64,000 nucleotides of DNA from Balanoglossus misakiensis (taxonomy: Eukaryota > Hemichordata): positions 9,920,001 to 9,984,000 of the forward strand of contig CM082591.2 in NCBI GenBank assembly GCA_040954595.2, given 5' to 3'. Positions 25,039 to 36,595 of the stretch are shown piece by piece. Both the position numbers and the translations under genes were made by a program. Numbering within the stretch: the first letter of the stretch is position 1; each line of letters starts with the position of its first letter. Under the pieces are notes generated by a model, which was not told the origin of the DNA, made no database searches, and saw only the letters and a program-made list of their open reading frames with translations.

Positions 25039-25385
25039 AGGGACAAAGTCTCTCTCTCGCTGCCCTTTTTTCCATAATTATATTTGATACAAGACACCGT
25101 TTGTTATTCTACATGTAGATATATAGTGAATGAACGTTCAGCCACACACAACTTCCGTCCCACTTGTAGACACGAGAGTAAAAATACTCGCCAAAATGAA
25201 TAATCGTTCTTTACCATTTATTCATTTTGGGCGAGTTTTTACTCTCATATCATACAAGCGGGATGGAAGTTTTGTGTGGTTGATCATTGATTCACTATAT
25301 ATCCAAATGTACATTAACATAAACAGTGTCTTGTATCAAACATAATTAATGGAAAAAAGGACAGCGAGAGAGAGACTTTGTCCCT
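25039..25385. mobile_element. TTAA-flanked foldback MITE (Kolobok or piggyBac type)
   Basis: Termini AGGGACAAAGTCTCTCTCTC and its exact complement, flanked by TTAA at 25035-25038 and 25386-25389. Copy B keeps the empty site (ATTTCCTTAACCATATAG at about 31434-31451) with a single TTAA, so the limits are exact to the base. Most of the interior is also self-complementary: about 25120-25205 mirrors about 25206-25295, including GAGAGTAAAAA and CTCGCCAAAATGAATAA. TTAA duplication is characteristic of piggyBac and Kolobok; the termini do not decide between them. No transposase is encoded. Confidence 0.85.
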
Positions 25386-25723
25386 TTAACCATATAGCTA
25401 AAATTACTCCCATACCAATACACAGGGAGATACTTTAACTTTGGCTGAACGTGTGCTAGTCCAACACTATGCTTAATCAAACTGGCTAAGAGATCTGTTA
25501 TTATATTAGACGCATGAAGGAAAGTAATGTTGTTTAGAGTGAAATAAAACAATACTTTAGGCCAGAAAGAAAAATGTAAATAATGACACAAGCAGACTGG
25601 AATTTTTTTATGATTCTATATTATACCATGTTTTGCATATTTTCACTAATTTGTATGGCCCACATAATTCTAAAGCAAGGTTGATTGGTTACTAATTAAT
25701 ATTTGCATATATTTGATTCACAG

Positions 25724-25796
25724 TCTTAAACACAGCATTTCAACGTATGCCGGAGGAGGAAGAGAATACCTAGGCCTGATCCAAGACCGCTTTCCG
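25724..25796 (+). other. Candidate exon A2 (73 bp)
   Basis: Bounded by a TACTAAT branch-like word, TTTGATTCACAG and GTAAGC. Only the frame starting at its second base is open (24 codons, LKHSISTYAGGGREYLGLIQ and four more), and it accepts exactly the two bases left over from exon A1. The 73 bases are identical to exon B2, while the flanking intron DNA differs at about 5% of sites. It shares GC(A/G)TTTCAAC and AAGACCGCT with exon A1, so the two exon types look like ancient duplicates. The protein is not recognised; a non-coding spliced RNA is also possible. Confidence 0.5.
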
Positions 25797-26063
25797 GTAA
25801 GCCCTACTTGCTGTATACATGCTCCATAGCTTGTTTGTAAATGCTACCTTTTCCCATCAAATAGTGAAGTCACCCTTTTAAAATTATGGTGGTGGCAAGC
25901 CACAACTGGTTATCATGAAGAGTTGGACACCACTAATAATCATTTCAATATTTTCCAATTGGTAACCTTTATGTACCACTATCCTCAACAATTTCAGTCA
26001 ACAAGATTCATATTGCGCTGTATAGCAAGGCCAAACAAATATGACTGATTGATAGGGATTTTT

Positions 26064-26101
26064 AGCTCACGTGATTTTCACGTGAGCTTATAGTTTAGCG
26101 A

Positions 26102-26143
<42 letters not shown>
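26064..26143. repeat. CACGTG hairpin followed by (TG)n microsatellite
   Basis: AGCTCACGTG (26064-26073) is mirrored by CACGTGAGCT (26079-26088), and a run of about 18 TG units follows (about 26106-26143). Similar TTTAGCTCAC-tipped elements are known as dispersed repeats in several marine invertebrates; the match here is from memory of texture only. Confidence 0.7.
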
Positions 26144-26145
<2 letters not shown>

Positions 26146-27429
26146 TGTATACCCGATATCTCAAGAACCGCTGAACCGATTTCAACCAAATTTAGTACAC
26201 ATGTTCAGATATCATATGGCAAGAACTGAAAAGGTTTTGGTGGGTGTGGCTTTGATATTAATGAAGTTATTAAAGTTTTAATTTTTCTATTACATGGTTT
26301 TCTATGAGAGCTTTCGTTAATGCCGCATATATGTCCAGTGGAAACGATAGTTTGAGGAGATCGACTGTTTGAGGGCGCTGTGAAATGAGAAAGTCAAGTT
26401 TGGCTGTAGCTTGGGCTGTAGCTGTGTTATAGTATATAGCTCTGTGCTCAGACAGTGTACTCGTCGTTACAGTTACACAGTTTCAGGATCTAAATGGCAA
26501 GAACTGGAAAGGTTTTGGTAGGTGTGGCTTGGATAGTAATGAAATTATCAAATTTTTAATTTGTGAAATGAGACATTCCTGGCGATATTGCCGTGGTTCT
26601 GTCCATGCTGAGACGCTGTACCCGTCGTTACGAATAACTTCCCTACGTGAATCCACAAGGAAGCTAACGTTGTTTAGTTGCTTCATAGAGTGTAAATTGT
26701 TAATCTACAGTCAATCTCAAAATGTCACCAGGCTTTCTATTTGTCTATTGTTCAGAGAAAAATAACATGGCGGTTGATCACACTAAACAGTAAAATCCGT
26801 TTTGTGTGTTTATAGGCAGTCTGTTATCGCCAATACTATATAGCGATTGCTAGATGGCCTACCCAATATGTGATCGAGCGAGAATGATAACATTGAATGT
26901 CTGTTCAGATCTCATGCCGTACGTCATACGTCAACATTTCGATTTCGATTTAATCCATTCATAAAGAATTTAGAGAAAGTCGTCTTGAATTGTGACCCCG
27001 ACTATCAATTTTACGATGATTTTTTGGCGACGGAATACACGAGACGCCATTGCATTATAACTAGGTCAGCTGGACTTCCAAGGTTACCATTTTGTGTGTA
27101 TGGAATCTTATCACAGAGACCACGTACTTTGACAATATGCCATGCTATATCAATGACGCCCCAGAAAATCTGTCGAAAAATGAATTTGTCTTCTCATGGT
27201 GGTGCAATATATTTTAATGTCTATTTTGAGGTTGATTTTGGTTTTTGGCTAACATGTATATCAATGTCAGCTTATAGCAATATTAACTGGAACAATGTTC
27301 AAATAGTCAAAATTGAAAAACTTAATAACAGCGGATCAGATTCAGTTAAAAATTGGCGTGCATTGGTGTGCAAGTACTTTGGGAAGACCTCGTATGATTT
27401 TGTTCAGGTGGAGTCAGTATCTGGCGTTT

Positions 27430-27970
27430 GCTATTTTTTATGAATTTTGGGGGGGAATTTTCTGCAGTTTTGTTAAAAAAATTTCTTCTCTGAAATTACA
27501 TGTCCAATTGATTGGAAACTTGGTATGGAGGTTCATAGGGCTTACCTGAATCAAATTTGTGCAAACGGTGGTGAAATTTGCAAAAATGCATTTTTGGGCA
27601 ATATTTCCTGTTTTTGTCAAAAAATCAAATCCTGTGAAACTGTAAGTGCAATTGTTTTGATACTTTGTATTTGGGTTCCTAGGGGTGATCTCAGTCAGAT
27701 ATGATCAAATTGTAATGAAATTTGCATAATTGTATTTTTGGGAATTTCTGCAGGGTTTGGCCAAATAGTCTTCAGTAAAACCACAAGTCCAATTGATTGG
27801 AAACTTTGAATGGGAATTCATATATGTGATATCAGTCAGATTTGTCTGAATTTCCTGTTGTTTGCCAAAATGTCTTCCTTATTGAAACTTGTTAAAGAGG
27901 TTCTTAGGCATGAACAGAAATCAAGACCTGATGTAAACTCAGAATTGAAAAGAAATGTTTTCATTCAAAT
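27430..27970. repeat. Decayed tandem repeats of about 142 bp
   Basis: A block containing CCAATTGATTGGAAACTT, then a GG(T/G)(G)ATCTCAGTCAGAT-like word, then GTG(A)AATTTGCA, recurs with its first word at about 27505, 27647 and 27789. Related blocks with GCTTTGAAATTTGGTAGG recur at about 30551, 30706 and 30840 and again further right. Divergence is high. Confidence 0.6.
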
Positions 27971-28427
27971 ATTGTCGAAATATCAATATGTGTGATAGTG
28001 TACTTTTCTATCCTGGTTATGGTTTAAATATGGAGTTGTCACAATAATGAAATAATAAGAGGCACTGATCAGTATTCAACAATTAGGTTACAAGGGGGAG
28101 TGCAGGGGTTTCAAGCTAAACTTATTTTTTGTTATTTGACATCGTCCCTAACCCCTTACAAAAATTGACAAGGCAACAATTCCACAAACATGTTTACATT
28201 TCACAATGGTGCAACACACAACCCTTACACCATATACAATATAAACCAAAATGGTTTAGCACTGGTTTTTCTAATCTTGTTATTCTGTCAACCAATCACA
28301 GTACTGCACGTGAGCATATTCAGTTAATATCTGGTTCTGAAAATGTGACAAAATCAACAAATCAACAATAATCAGTCACCAATCATGCATTATGTGTTAT
28401 TCGAGGGAACCTGAGCGGGTCCCATAA

Positions 28428-29542
28428 ACCTGCCAACCCATGCTAGCCATGACTTTACAAATGTTTTCGTCATACTATGCAGAAAATTCTGGCTGCCTTA
28501 AATAGGTTTTCACTTTGCGCTAGGTGTCAAATCTCATTGCATTCTGGGCGGAAAGTCCATAACCAACTCTAGTAAGAGATAGAAGAAATGATATGTTTAC
28601 TGTATGTCATGACTTCCTTTGGTCAAACATTTCTGTCTCGGTAGTTAGCATATTAAACTTTTTTCACTTTTGCTATTTTTTCTATTAAAAAGTTCAAGAA
28701 TGACCCATCATCATTTTAGCTTATGAACTCTCATTTCTTTAACATGGCAAAAATCGGCCATCTTGAAATTGTCGACCGTATGAGATTTTCATCACTCATT
28801 TAGGGTATCTTAAAACGTGTTTAAAGTAGGGAGAATTGTATAGGCATGACTTGGGCTGTAAATTTGATGAAATAGCTACATGCCTATTGTTCACAAGCAG
28901 CTGACTGTACTGTAAGACTGGAAGTGTTGTTTTCATATTTTACATATTCAATATTTGTAATTAGACCATGTCATGTATATCTTGGGGATTGCTCGATCGC
29001 AATGTCTCTGCTGGTACAATGTCCTTTTAACATGTTCAGTAATATGGTAGTAATTGTAAGTTTGTGTGCGGCATTTGTAAATTATTTACAATTTATAAAT
29101 TATTTTGTAAGTTTCTTCATTCTCAAATTGCTTGCCTAACGTACTGCATTAACATTTACATTTCGGTATGATTTTGAGTAGACTTTTTGTTTCAAAATTA
29201 TTTTCGACACTTTTGGGTGATATGATTTTACATGGAAAATCTGATTTCCCTGTAATTCGGTTGACAGGATTTTCACCATATCTCTAAATCATGAAGTACA
29301 TGTATCAGAATTGCATCAGGCCCCCAAAATTCTAGTCGCCTTTGGCAAGTAATATTAGCCATTGATCTGGGAAAGTTACAAAAATGTGTTGTCCAAGGAC
29401 GTTGAAGGTACATGTGGTTTTTACACTTGCTGCATGTTTATAATTTGCAATAGAAATAGACACTCAGTGCCAGCCCACTATCCCGTCTCCTTATTGCTGA
29501 CTTGTATGTATGTATGTATGTACGCATTTTATCAGAATTATT
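28428..29542. other. Copy A sequence shared with copy B, no gene seen
   Basis: Aligns with 32552-34338 apart from the transposon at 32856. It contains GCATTCTGGGCGG, whose complement resembles the animal ZNF143/SBS promoter word CCCAGAATGCA, in both copies. The 71- and 60-codon frames here are not supported. Confidence 0.6.
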
Positions 29543-30900
29543 AGGTCCCATTTGGTATATGTATTTATACCATGGTACCATACGGGATCAGTTGCACCTG
29601 TATGTATGGATGTTTGTATGTCCATCAACATCAAACATTTGGAAACTACTGGCATTTCACATTGATATTTAATGTGCAGACAGGGCAGTAGATGGGAGTT
29701 TGTCTAAGTGAAGTTGTCATTGCCAAAATATGCAAATTAGCTGGGAAAGTGTCAAATTCGTCAAAACTTGGGAACTCAACAACTACTGGGCAAATTGCTT
29801 TCAAAATTGATAATTGGTATGCATGTACCTTATGGTATCCTCTCACAATTCTACATGTTGTGAGCTAATAATGTGAATTTTCTATTTTTAAGCATTTTTT
29901 TGTCTCTTTCCACATTGTCGGTAAAAACCTACTTTTCTGGAATTGATCAGCTGACTTGTTTGAAATTTATTATGAAGCTTCATAGGTGATCTGAGTTACC
30001 AACCATAGTTTTGTTTAAATTGTTGCAAAAAATTGCGTATTTATAATTTTGGAGCAATTTTTAGGTCCCATTTGGTTTATGTACATATATACGATTGGGA
30101 CCTTATGGAATCAGTTGCATTTGTATGTATGAGTGAATGGATGAAAACCGCTGGGCATATCACTTCCATATTTAGTGTGTAGATGCAGGCGGGGCTGTAG
30201 ATGGGATTTTGTTCAAATGAAATTGTCATTGCCAAAATATTACCTATGTAAATGTGAAATTGGTCAAAAGTCAGAAACTTGACAACCACTGGTCAGATTG
30301 GTATGTCAATGAACCCCATACAGTCCTGTATGTTGTGAGCTAATATTATGAATTTTCTAATGTTTATTAATTTTTTTGTCTTTTTCCACGTTATTGGTAA
30401 AAAAAAACTTCACTTCTGAAAGCGACAGTCCGACTCCTTCGAAATTTAGTATGAAGCTTCCTATAGGTGGTCCGAGTTACTATATTTTTGGTTCAGATTG
30501 TTGTAAAATAGGCATATTTATAATTTTGAGCAATTTTGCCAATTATGGTCAGAATGCTTTGCAATTTGGTAGGCAGATTCCCAGGGGTAACCCAAGTAAG
30601 ATGTCATAAAAATGGTTAAAACTGCGTGCTTGTGTTATTGGGGATATTTTTGGCAATCTTTGTCAAAAACTGTTTTCTCTTAAACCGTTCAAACCGTTGT
30701 CAGATTGCTTTGAATTTTGGCAGGAATGTTCCTTGTAGTGGTTGAAGTAAGATGGTGTACAATTATAGAGATTTTTGCATATTTGTGTTTTTGCCACTTT
30801 TGAACAAATGTGTTTTTCTTTGAAACTGCTTTTTTGATGGCTTTGAAATATGGTAGGAATATTCCTAGGGGTAACCCAATTTTTTCTGATTGCTTTGGAA
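29543..30900. repeat. GGTCCC-hairpin repeats, copies 1 and 2, with decayed tails
   Basis: AGGTCCCATTTGG...GGGACCTTATGG hairpin tips at 29543 and 30063 are each followed by a conserved order of words: ATCAGTTGCA, TGTATGTATG, GATATTTAGTGTG, GCAGG, GTTGTCATTGCCAAAATAT, CAACCACTGGTCAGATT, then AT-rich sequence with GAATTTTCTATTTTTA and AGTATGAAGCTTC. Further copies start at 34339, 34835 and 36596. Spacing of neighbouring copies is about 500-520 bp. Confidence 0.7.
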
Positions 30901-31103
30901 GTTAGTTAACAATTTCATAACACATGTACATGTATGTGCAACTTTGATTAAATTCTGGTTGTCAATATTTAGGTAGTTTGTTGTAAATTTCTTTGTTTTT
31001 GGATAGCAAATCTTTTTAACCAATTGCTCAGTTTCTGTGAAAGTTACTGTTAACAAGGAGAGTTAGTACACCCAACTTAGACTTTTACACCCAACTTAGA
31101 GCT
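30901..31103. other. Spacer between copies A and B
   Basis: AT-rich, with the tail of decayed repeats. ACACCCAACTTAGA is doubled at about 31067-31099 just before copy B starts. Nothing else is seen. Confidence 0.5.
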
Positions 31104-31145
31104 ACTATGACTGGTTACTAACTTCTATATCTATTTGATTCACAG

Positions 31146-31220
31146 ATGCTGCCTGAAATTGTCTGCATTTCAACTCGGGATTCTCTTCCTCGTCTGGGGC
31201 GAGTTTAAGACCGCTCAATG
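31146..31220 (+). other. Candidate exon B1 (75 bp)
   Basis: Copy of exon A1 with the same TACTAAC branch word, TTGATTCACAG acceptor and GTAAGCATGACTTGC donor. The second-base frame is open throughout (CCLKLSAFQ..., with Trp where A1 has Arg). Length is unchanged and there are no indels relative to A1, although the neighbouring intron has several. Out-splicing phase fits exon B2. Confidence 0.45.
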
Positions 31221-31667
31221 GTAAGCATGACTTGCTGTATATTTGCTTTTATCGGGCGTGGCACAACCGAAACAATAGGAAGCAATGTATGTCTACGAAC
31301 TAATTTACACCTTCCAGTTATCAATACGTTTTTCCTTCGAATTCTAGCCTCGATTGCCTGTGATATGATCATGATGACATGAATTAAATGGTCAAGTTCA
31401 AATCTTCATGTGAAGCATAAATTAAATTTGGATGCATTTCCTTAACCATATAGCTAGAAATTACTCCCATACCAATACACGGGGAGATACCGTAATTTTG
31501 GCTGAAAGTGTGCTAGTCCAACACTATGCTTCATCAAACTGGCTAAGAGATCTATTATATATATAGACACATGAAGGAAAGTAATGTTGTTTATAGTGAA
31601 ATAAAACAATACCTTAGGCCACAAAGAAAAATATAGATCACGACACAAACAGGCTGGAGTTTTTTTC

Positions 31668-32285
31668 AAAAATGTGTGCATAAGATAATATTGGCCCATG
31701 GTAACCAAAGCCAAAGCAGCCCAGTTCCAAATTCGAAACTCGGCTCAGTACCAGAAACTTGCTCAAAGCTACCAAATGCACAGAAAGTTTTGAGAATCTA
31801 GATGAAAAATCACCAAGCGACTAGTGCGCTTGTCTATGTTCAATGTGTCTTCCCTGGTAACAACATGTACTTCCGCCACCATGCCATGAGATATACTGAC
31901 AGCCACGTTTGAAACATTTTAGTATACTGATATTCAAAGTTTAAATGTAAAGACTTACTTTTCTATAGTAAAATAAATGTTTTATAATTGCCAACAATTT
32001 ACATTCTTGCGCTAATCAGTTGTATGAAAAGTGAGGTGGATCAAATGTAAGTTTCATTTTCACAACAAACATAAAGAAATCATTGTACAGTGTTACGTAG
32101 ATGTCAAAGTGTGTGTACACCTGGCGTTTAGAGATATGATGTCAGTTTCACTTGTCACCTAACTACCATGTTTGTGGTATACCCATGTGGACCACTTTAC
32201 TGCAGTACTGATGTAAATGGAGTTTCAAGATCGCTGTTACAGATTTCTCTGATTCGTATTCCACGTACATTGTCGCAGCACAGTC
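31668..32285. other. 618-bp segment private to copy B
   Basis: Copy A joins TTTTTTTATGATTCTATATT where B has this segment. No inverted ends, no target duplication and no open frame worth calling were seen. It could be ancestral sequence deleted from A. Confidence 0.55.
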
Positions 32286-32396
32286 TGACCCTATATTATA
32301 CCATGTTTTGCATATTTTCACTAATTAGCATGGCCCACATAATTCTAAAGCAAGGTTGATTGGTTACTAATTGATATGCATATATTTGATTCACAG

Positions 32397-32469
32397 TCTT
32401 AAACACAGCATTTCAACGTATGCCGGAGGAGGAAGAGAATACCTAGGCCTGATCCAAGACCGCTTTCCG
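32397..32469 (+). other. Candidate exon B2 (73 bp)
   Basis: Identical over all 73 bases to exon A2. The upstream 110 bp and downstream 80 bp of intron differ from A at several positions each, including small indels. Acceptor TTTGATTCACAG and donor GTAAGC are intact. The second-base frame is open and joins in phase to exon B1. It ends in phase 0, whereas exons A1 and B1 need two carried-over bases, so a transcript running A1-A2-B1-B2 would shift frame. Other exons, or alternative use of A and B, would be needed. Confidence 0.5.
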
Positions 32470-33193
32470 GTAAGCACAACTTGCTGTATACATGCTCCAT
32501 AGCTTGTTTGTAAAGGCTACCTTTTCCCATCAAATAGTGAAGTCGCCCTTTCAACTTACCAGCCCAAGCTAGCCATGACTTTACAAATGTTTCCGTCATA
32601 CTATGCAGAAAATTCTGGCTGCCTTAAATAGGTTTTCACTTTGCGCTAGGGGGTCAAATCACATTGCATTCTGGGCGAAAAGTCCACAACCCACTGTAGT
32701 AAGAGATGGAAGAAATGATACATTTTGTGTATTTCATGCTTTGGTCAAACATGTCTGTCTCTGTAGTTAGCATATTAAACTCATTAAACTTTTTTCACAT
32801 TTTGTTATTTTGTCTGTTAAAAAGTTCAAGAATGACCCATTATCACTTTAGCTTAGGCTTCATTCACAAACACCTCTGGAGGGGGGGAGGGGAGAATTCA
32901 ATTTTTTTACTGCTAATTTTCACATGCCCCCCCCCCCGTACACAACCCGAAATATTTTCAAATCCCCCACCCCCTTCTGAACTGCCAAAATTTTGAAACC
33001 CCCCCCCCTCCATTTTCTTTCACAGAGCAAAACACATCACCTATCTATCTTGTAAAAAAGAAAAACAGCGCTCCCATGAAAAGACTTTGAAACTGATGTT
33101 TCCCCTCATCAGTGGGTATTAAAACTGAACATGGTTTTTATTTTTTAAGTATTTGTATTCTGTGTTGGGAGACATTGTAAACCGAGAATTGAA

Positions 33194-33214
33194 GGGGGTG
33201 GGTGTGGGAAGGGG
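33194..33214 (+). other. G-quadruplex-type motif 1
   Basis: Four G runs separated by loops of 1 to 3 bases (GGGGG-T-GGG-TGT-GGG-AA-GGGG). The same motif recurs at 33427-33447 inside the same transposon. Confidence 0.7.
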
Positions 33215-33426
33215 TGTCCCCCTCCCACGTAAGAAAATTTTATAAAGTACAGAGCTCAAAGCTGCATTTTTATGAACCCGGCAAAAGCAAATTAACTCAA
33301 CTACCGGTATGTTGGGGAGGATAAATTTAACCGTTGCCGCTCAAAGTTATCATGGGGTGGGGGCAAGTCCCCTGACCTGGGACACTAGATAAACCAGTCA
33401 ATGATTGAAAGGTGTTGATGAATGGA

Positions 33427-33447
33427 GGGGGTGGGTGTGGGAAGGGG
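33427..33447 (+). other. G-quadruplex-type motif 2
   Basis: Repeat of the motif at 33194 in the second internal copy of the 779-bp element. Confidence 0.7.
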
Positions 33448-34835
33448 TGTAAAATAAAGGGCGCGAAACTGCATTTTTGTGGACTCAAAATAAATATTTA
33501 GTCGTCAAAGTTTTCAAGTCCCCCCCTTTCAGTCCCTAAATTATTTCACATCCCCCCTACATACCCTCAATTTTTTCGAATCCCTCCCTCAATTCTCCTG
33601 CCCCCCCCCTCCAGAGGTGTTTGTGAATGCAGCCTTATGAACTCCCATTTCTTTAACATGGCAAACATCGGCCATCAATTGTTGACCATATGAGATTTGC
33701 ATCACTCACTAAGGGTAGCTTAAGGGAGAATTGTATAGGCATGACTTGGGCTGTAAATTTGATGAAATAGCTACATGCCTATTGTTAACAAGCAGCTGAC
33801 TGTACTGAAAGACTGGAAGTGTTGTGTACTTATTTTACATATTCAATATTTGTAATTAGACCATGTCATGTATATCTTGGGGATTGCTCGATCGCAATGT
33901 CTCTGCTGGTACAATGTCCTTTTAACTTGTACAGTAATATGGTAGTGATTGTAAGTTTGTGTGCGGCATTTGTAAATTATTTTCAATTTATAAATTTTTT
34001 GTAAGTTTCTTCATTCTCAAATTGCTTGCCTAACGTACTGCTTTAAAATTTAAATTTTTGTATGATTTTGAGTAGACTTTTTGTTTCAAAATTATTTTCG
34101 ACACTTGACATTTTTGGGTGATATGATTTTACATGGAAAATCTGATTTCCCTGTAATTCGGTTGACAGGATTTTCACCATATCTCTAAATCATGAAGTAC
34201 GGTACATGTATCAGAATTGCATCAGGCCCCCAAAATTCTAGTCGCCCTTGGCAAGTAATATTAGCCATTGTTGTCCAAGGACGTTGAAGGTACAAGTGGT
34301 TTTTACACTTACTATGTAGGCATTTTATCAGAATTATTAGGTCCCATTTGGTGCAGGTATATGTATTTATACCATGGGACCTTATGGGATCAGTTGCACA
34401 TGTATATATGGATGTCTGTATGGATGTTTGTCTGTATGTCTATCAATATCAAACACTTGGAAACCACTGGCATGTGACCTTGATATTTAGTGTGGAGATG
34501 CAGGCAGGGCAGTAGGTGGGAGTTGTCAAAATGAAGTTGTCATTGCCAAAATATGCAAATTAGCTGGGAAAGTGTCAAATTCGTCAAAACTCGGGAACTC
34601 GACAACTACTGAGCAAATTGCTTTCAAAATTGAAAATTGGTATTCCTGTAAGTTATGTTAACCTCACACAGTTCTATATGTTGTGAGCCAATAATGTGAA
34701 TTTTCTATTTTTTATGTATTTTTTGTCTCTTTCCACATTATTGGTAGAAAATCTTCTTTTCTGGAATTGATCAGCTGACTTATTTGAAATTTAGTATGAA
34801 GCTTCATAGGTGATCTGAGTTATCATAGTTTTGTA

Positions 34836-36595
34836 AGGTCCCATTTGCTTTACCATGGGACCTTATGATATCGGTGGATGTATGTATGTATGTCCGTCCA
34901 CATCACAAACTTGAAAACCGCTGAGCATATGACCTCGATATTTGGTGTGTAGATGCAGGCCAGGCTGAAGATTGGAGTTTGTTCAAATGAAGCTGTCATT
35001 GCCAAATATATGCAAATTAGCTAGGAAAATGTGAAATTGGTCAAAACTCAAACTCAACAACCACTGGTCACATTGATTTGAAAATCAGTATGCATGTACC
35101 TTATGTCTACCTCAAACAGTCCTGTATGTTTTGAGCTAATATTATCGATTTTTAATTTTTTATGCCAAAAATCTTTTATGCATTTTTTGTATTTTTCCAC
35201 ATTATTGGTAAAGAAATCATCATTTCTAAAAGTTATAGGCCTCATTCTTTAAATTTTAGTATGAAGCTTCTAATGGTTGTCTGAGTAACCAAAGTTTTGT
35301 TCAAATTGTTGAAAAATTTGCATATTTTAATTTTGAGCAATTTTGCCATTTTTGGTCATTTTTTTTTCTTTAAAACTGCATGCCAGATTGATTTGGTAGG
35401 CATATTCCTAAGGGTAAACTGAGTAAGATGTTGTAAAAATGTGATATTATATATTGTGTTATTGGAGAGGGGGGGGGGGGGGGGGGAGGGTTACTCAAAC
35501 ATTTATAACACCCAGCAACTTTTGGTACTGGCAGTGTTTGTCCTCCAATGATTTCAACATCCTGCTAGGAATACAACCTCTCCTCAACTTCATAAATATA
35601 GGGCATGACATTGCAGGTTTTTTTAGAACACTGTTTAAAATAACCCTCATCAAGCCTGTTAACGTATTTAGACAGACTATTATCCAGAATGAAACGAAAC
35701 ATGAATGCAATAAAAAGATCTTGTGCAATAAAAACCAAGTTGATCATAACAATTATTTGCTACGTACAACATGTACATCACTAATAGAAGTTATGGCTAT
35801 AAGCATAAACCTGTTTGTTTTGCTATCTTCACTATTCATGTTATCTGACTATATTAATACATTTGCAAGCATACTGTTTCAGACATAGCGAATTTGATAA
35901 ACATCTACAAATATATTTTTACCTGTTGAAGTTATCAAAATCCAGACACTTGACAAAAGTAGATTTTTCATCCCCTCTATAGATTGATAGTCTAACATAA
36001 CAGGCAATCTGTTTCTAACAACTGCAGAAGCCTTCATAAAAAGTTGTTGGCCAGAATGAAAGCTTGGGGGGACGTAGGATTTCCTACTTTTTAGGTTATT
36101 TTTTCTATGGCCCCAAAAAGTTATGACACAAAATTGATGACCCCCCTTGGAATTTATAATCCCCCCCCCCTTATCATACCCTGTCCATATTCTTATAAAT
36201 GTCAATAAACGCCATACGGTCCTGTATGTTTTATTTTGAGCTAATATTATGAATTTTCTATTTTTATTGTTTTGTCTTTTACTGCATTATTGGTAAAAAA
36301 AATCTTCCTTTCTGAAAGCGATAGTTTTTGTTCAAATTGCAAATTGTTGTGAAATTGGTATATTTATAATTTTGAGCAATTTGTATCCATATTCAAATAA
36401 ATATGAAAAGAAATTTCTCACAGATATTATTTACTTTGATAATACTATCATTCGTGCAACAACTAATCAATCAAACAGTCAATAATCATAAATTGGGAGT
36501 TCAAAAATATCTATGAGGGAGATTTAAAACCCTGTTAGCAACAACTATTTGCCATGTTTTCAGTATTAATGTTTTGTGTAGCTTCTGCAGTTTTT
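34836..36595. other. AT-rich region with repeat remnants, no gene seen
   Basis: GGTCCC-hairpin copies 3 and 4 start at 34339 and 34835, and their tails fill the first part. A G run of about 18 bases lies near 35467-35486. 35487-36180 is unique AT-rich DNA with a C-rich patch (36143-36170). The 144-codon frame at 35454-35888 starts within the G run, begins with a non-ATG codon and has no recognisable domain, so it is not called. Confidence 0.55.

Larger units (their letters stand above)
25880..28427. repeat. 2.5-kb segment present in copy A, absent from copy B
   Basis: Copy B runs straight from GTCGCCCTTT (about 32551) to CAGCCCAAGC, while copy A has this extra segment. Inside are a CACGTG palindrome with a TG microsatellite (26064-26143), an internal duplication of about 80 bp (26205-26285 and 26465-26550), and about 142-bp decayed tandem repeats (27430-27970). 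No clear target duplication or terminal repeat marks it, so insertion in A and deletion in B are both possible. A 152-codon frame at 26985-27443 begins with TTG, has no recognisable domain and is not called. Confidence 0.7.
24681..30020. repeat. Segmental duplication copy A
   Basis: Collinear with copy B (31104 to about 34835), roughly 95% alike by eye in aligned stretches. Both start at CTATGACTGGTTAC and both carry the two candidate exons in order. A has two segments missing from B: a TTAA-flanked foldback (25039-25385) and a 2.5-kb segment (about 25880-28427). B has a 618-bp segment and a 779-bp transposon missing from A. The right end fades into AT-rich decayed repeats, so that boundary is approximate. 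Confidence 0.85.
32856..33634. mobile_element. 779-bp Harbinger-like non-autonomous transposon
   Basis: Ends GGCTTCATTCACAAACACCT and GGTGTTTGTGAATGCAGCC form inverted repeats that extend into GGAGGGGGGG/CCCCCCCTCC. TTA flanks it on both sides (32853-32855 and 33635-33637). Copy A has the empty site with one TTA (AGCTTATGAACTC, about 28720), confirming the boundaries. The interior has two copies of a G-rich segment about 233 bp apart. A 96-codon frame over the left end is low-complexity Pro/Ser sequence. TWA duplication fits PIF/Harbinger; no transposase is encoded. Confidence 0.85.
31104..34835. repeat. Segmental duplication copy B
   Basis: Partner of copy A. It keeps the empty site for the TTAA element and lacks the 25880-28427 segment. 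It carries a private segment (31668-32285) and the 779-bp Harbinger-like element (32856-33634). Exon positions and splice signals are preserved. Confidence 0.85.

Noticed and set aside
26985-27443. 152-codon frame
   Set aside because: Non-ATG start, composition like the surrounding AT-rich repeats, no recognisable domain, and it runs into a decayed tandem repeat.
28540-28560. ZNF143-like word in copies A and B as a promoter
   Set aside because: A single short motif in duplicated AT-rich DNA, without other promoter signs.
35454-35888. 144-codon frame
   Set aside because: It begins inside a G-run microsatellite (Gly-rich start is an artefact), uses a non-ATG codon, and shows no domain.
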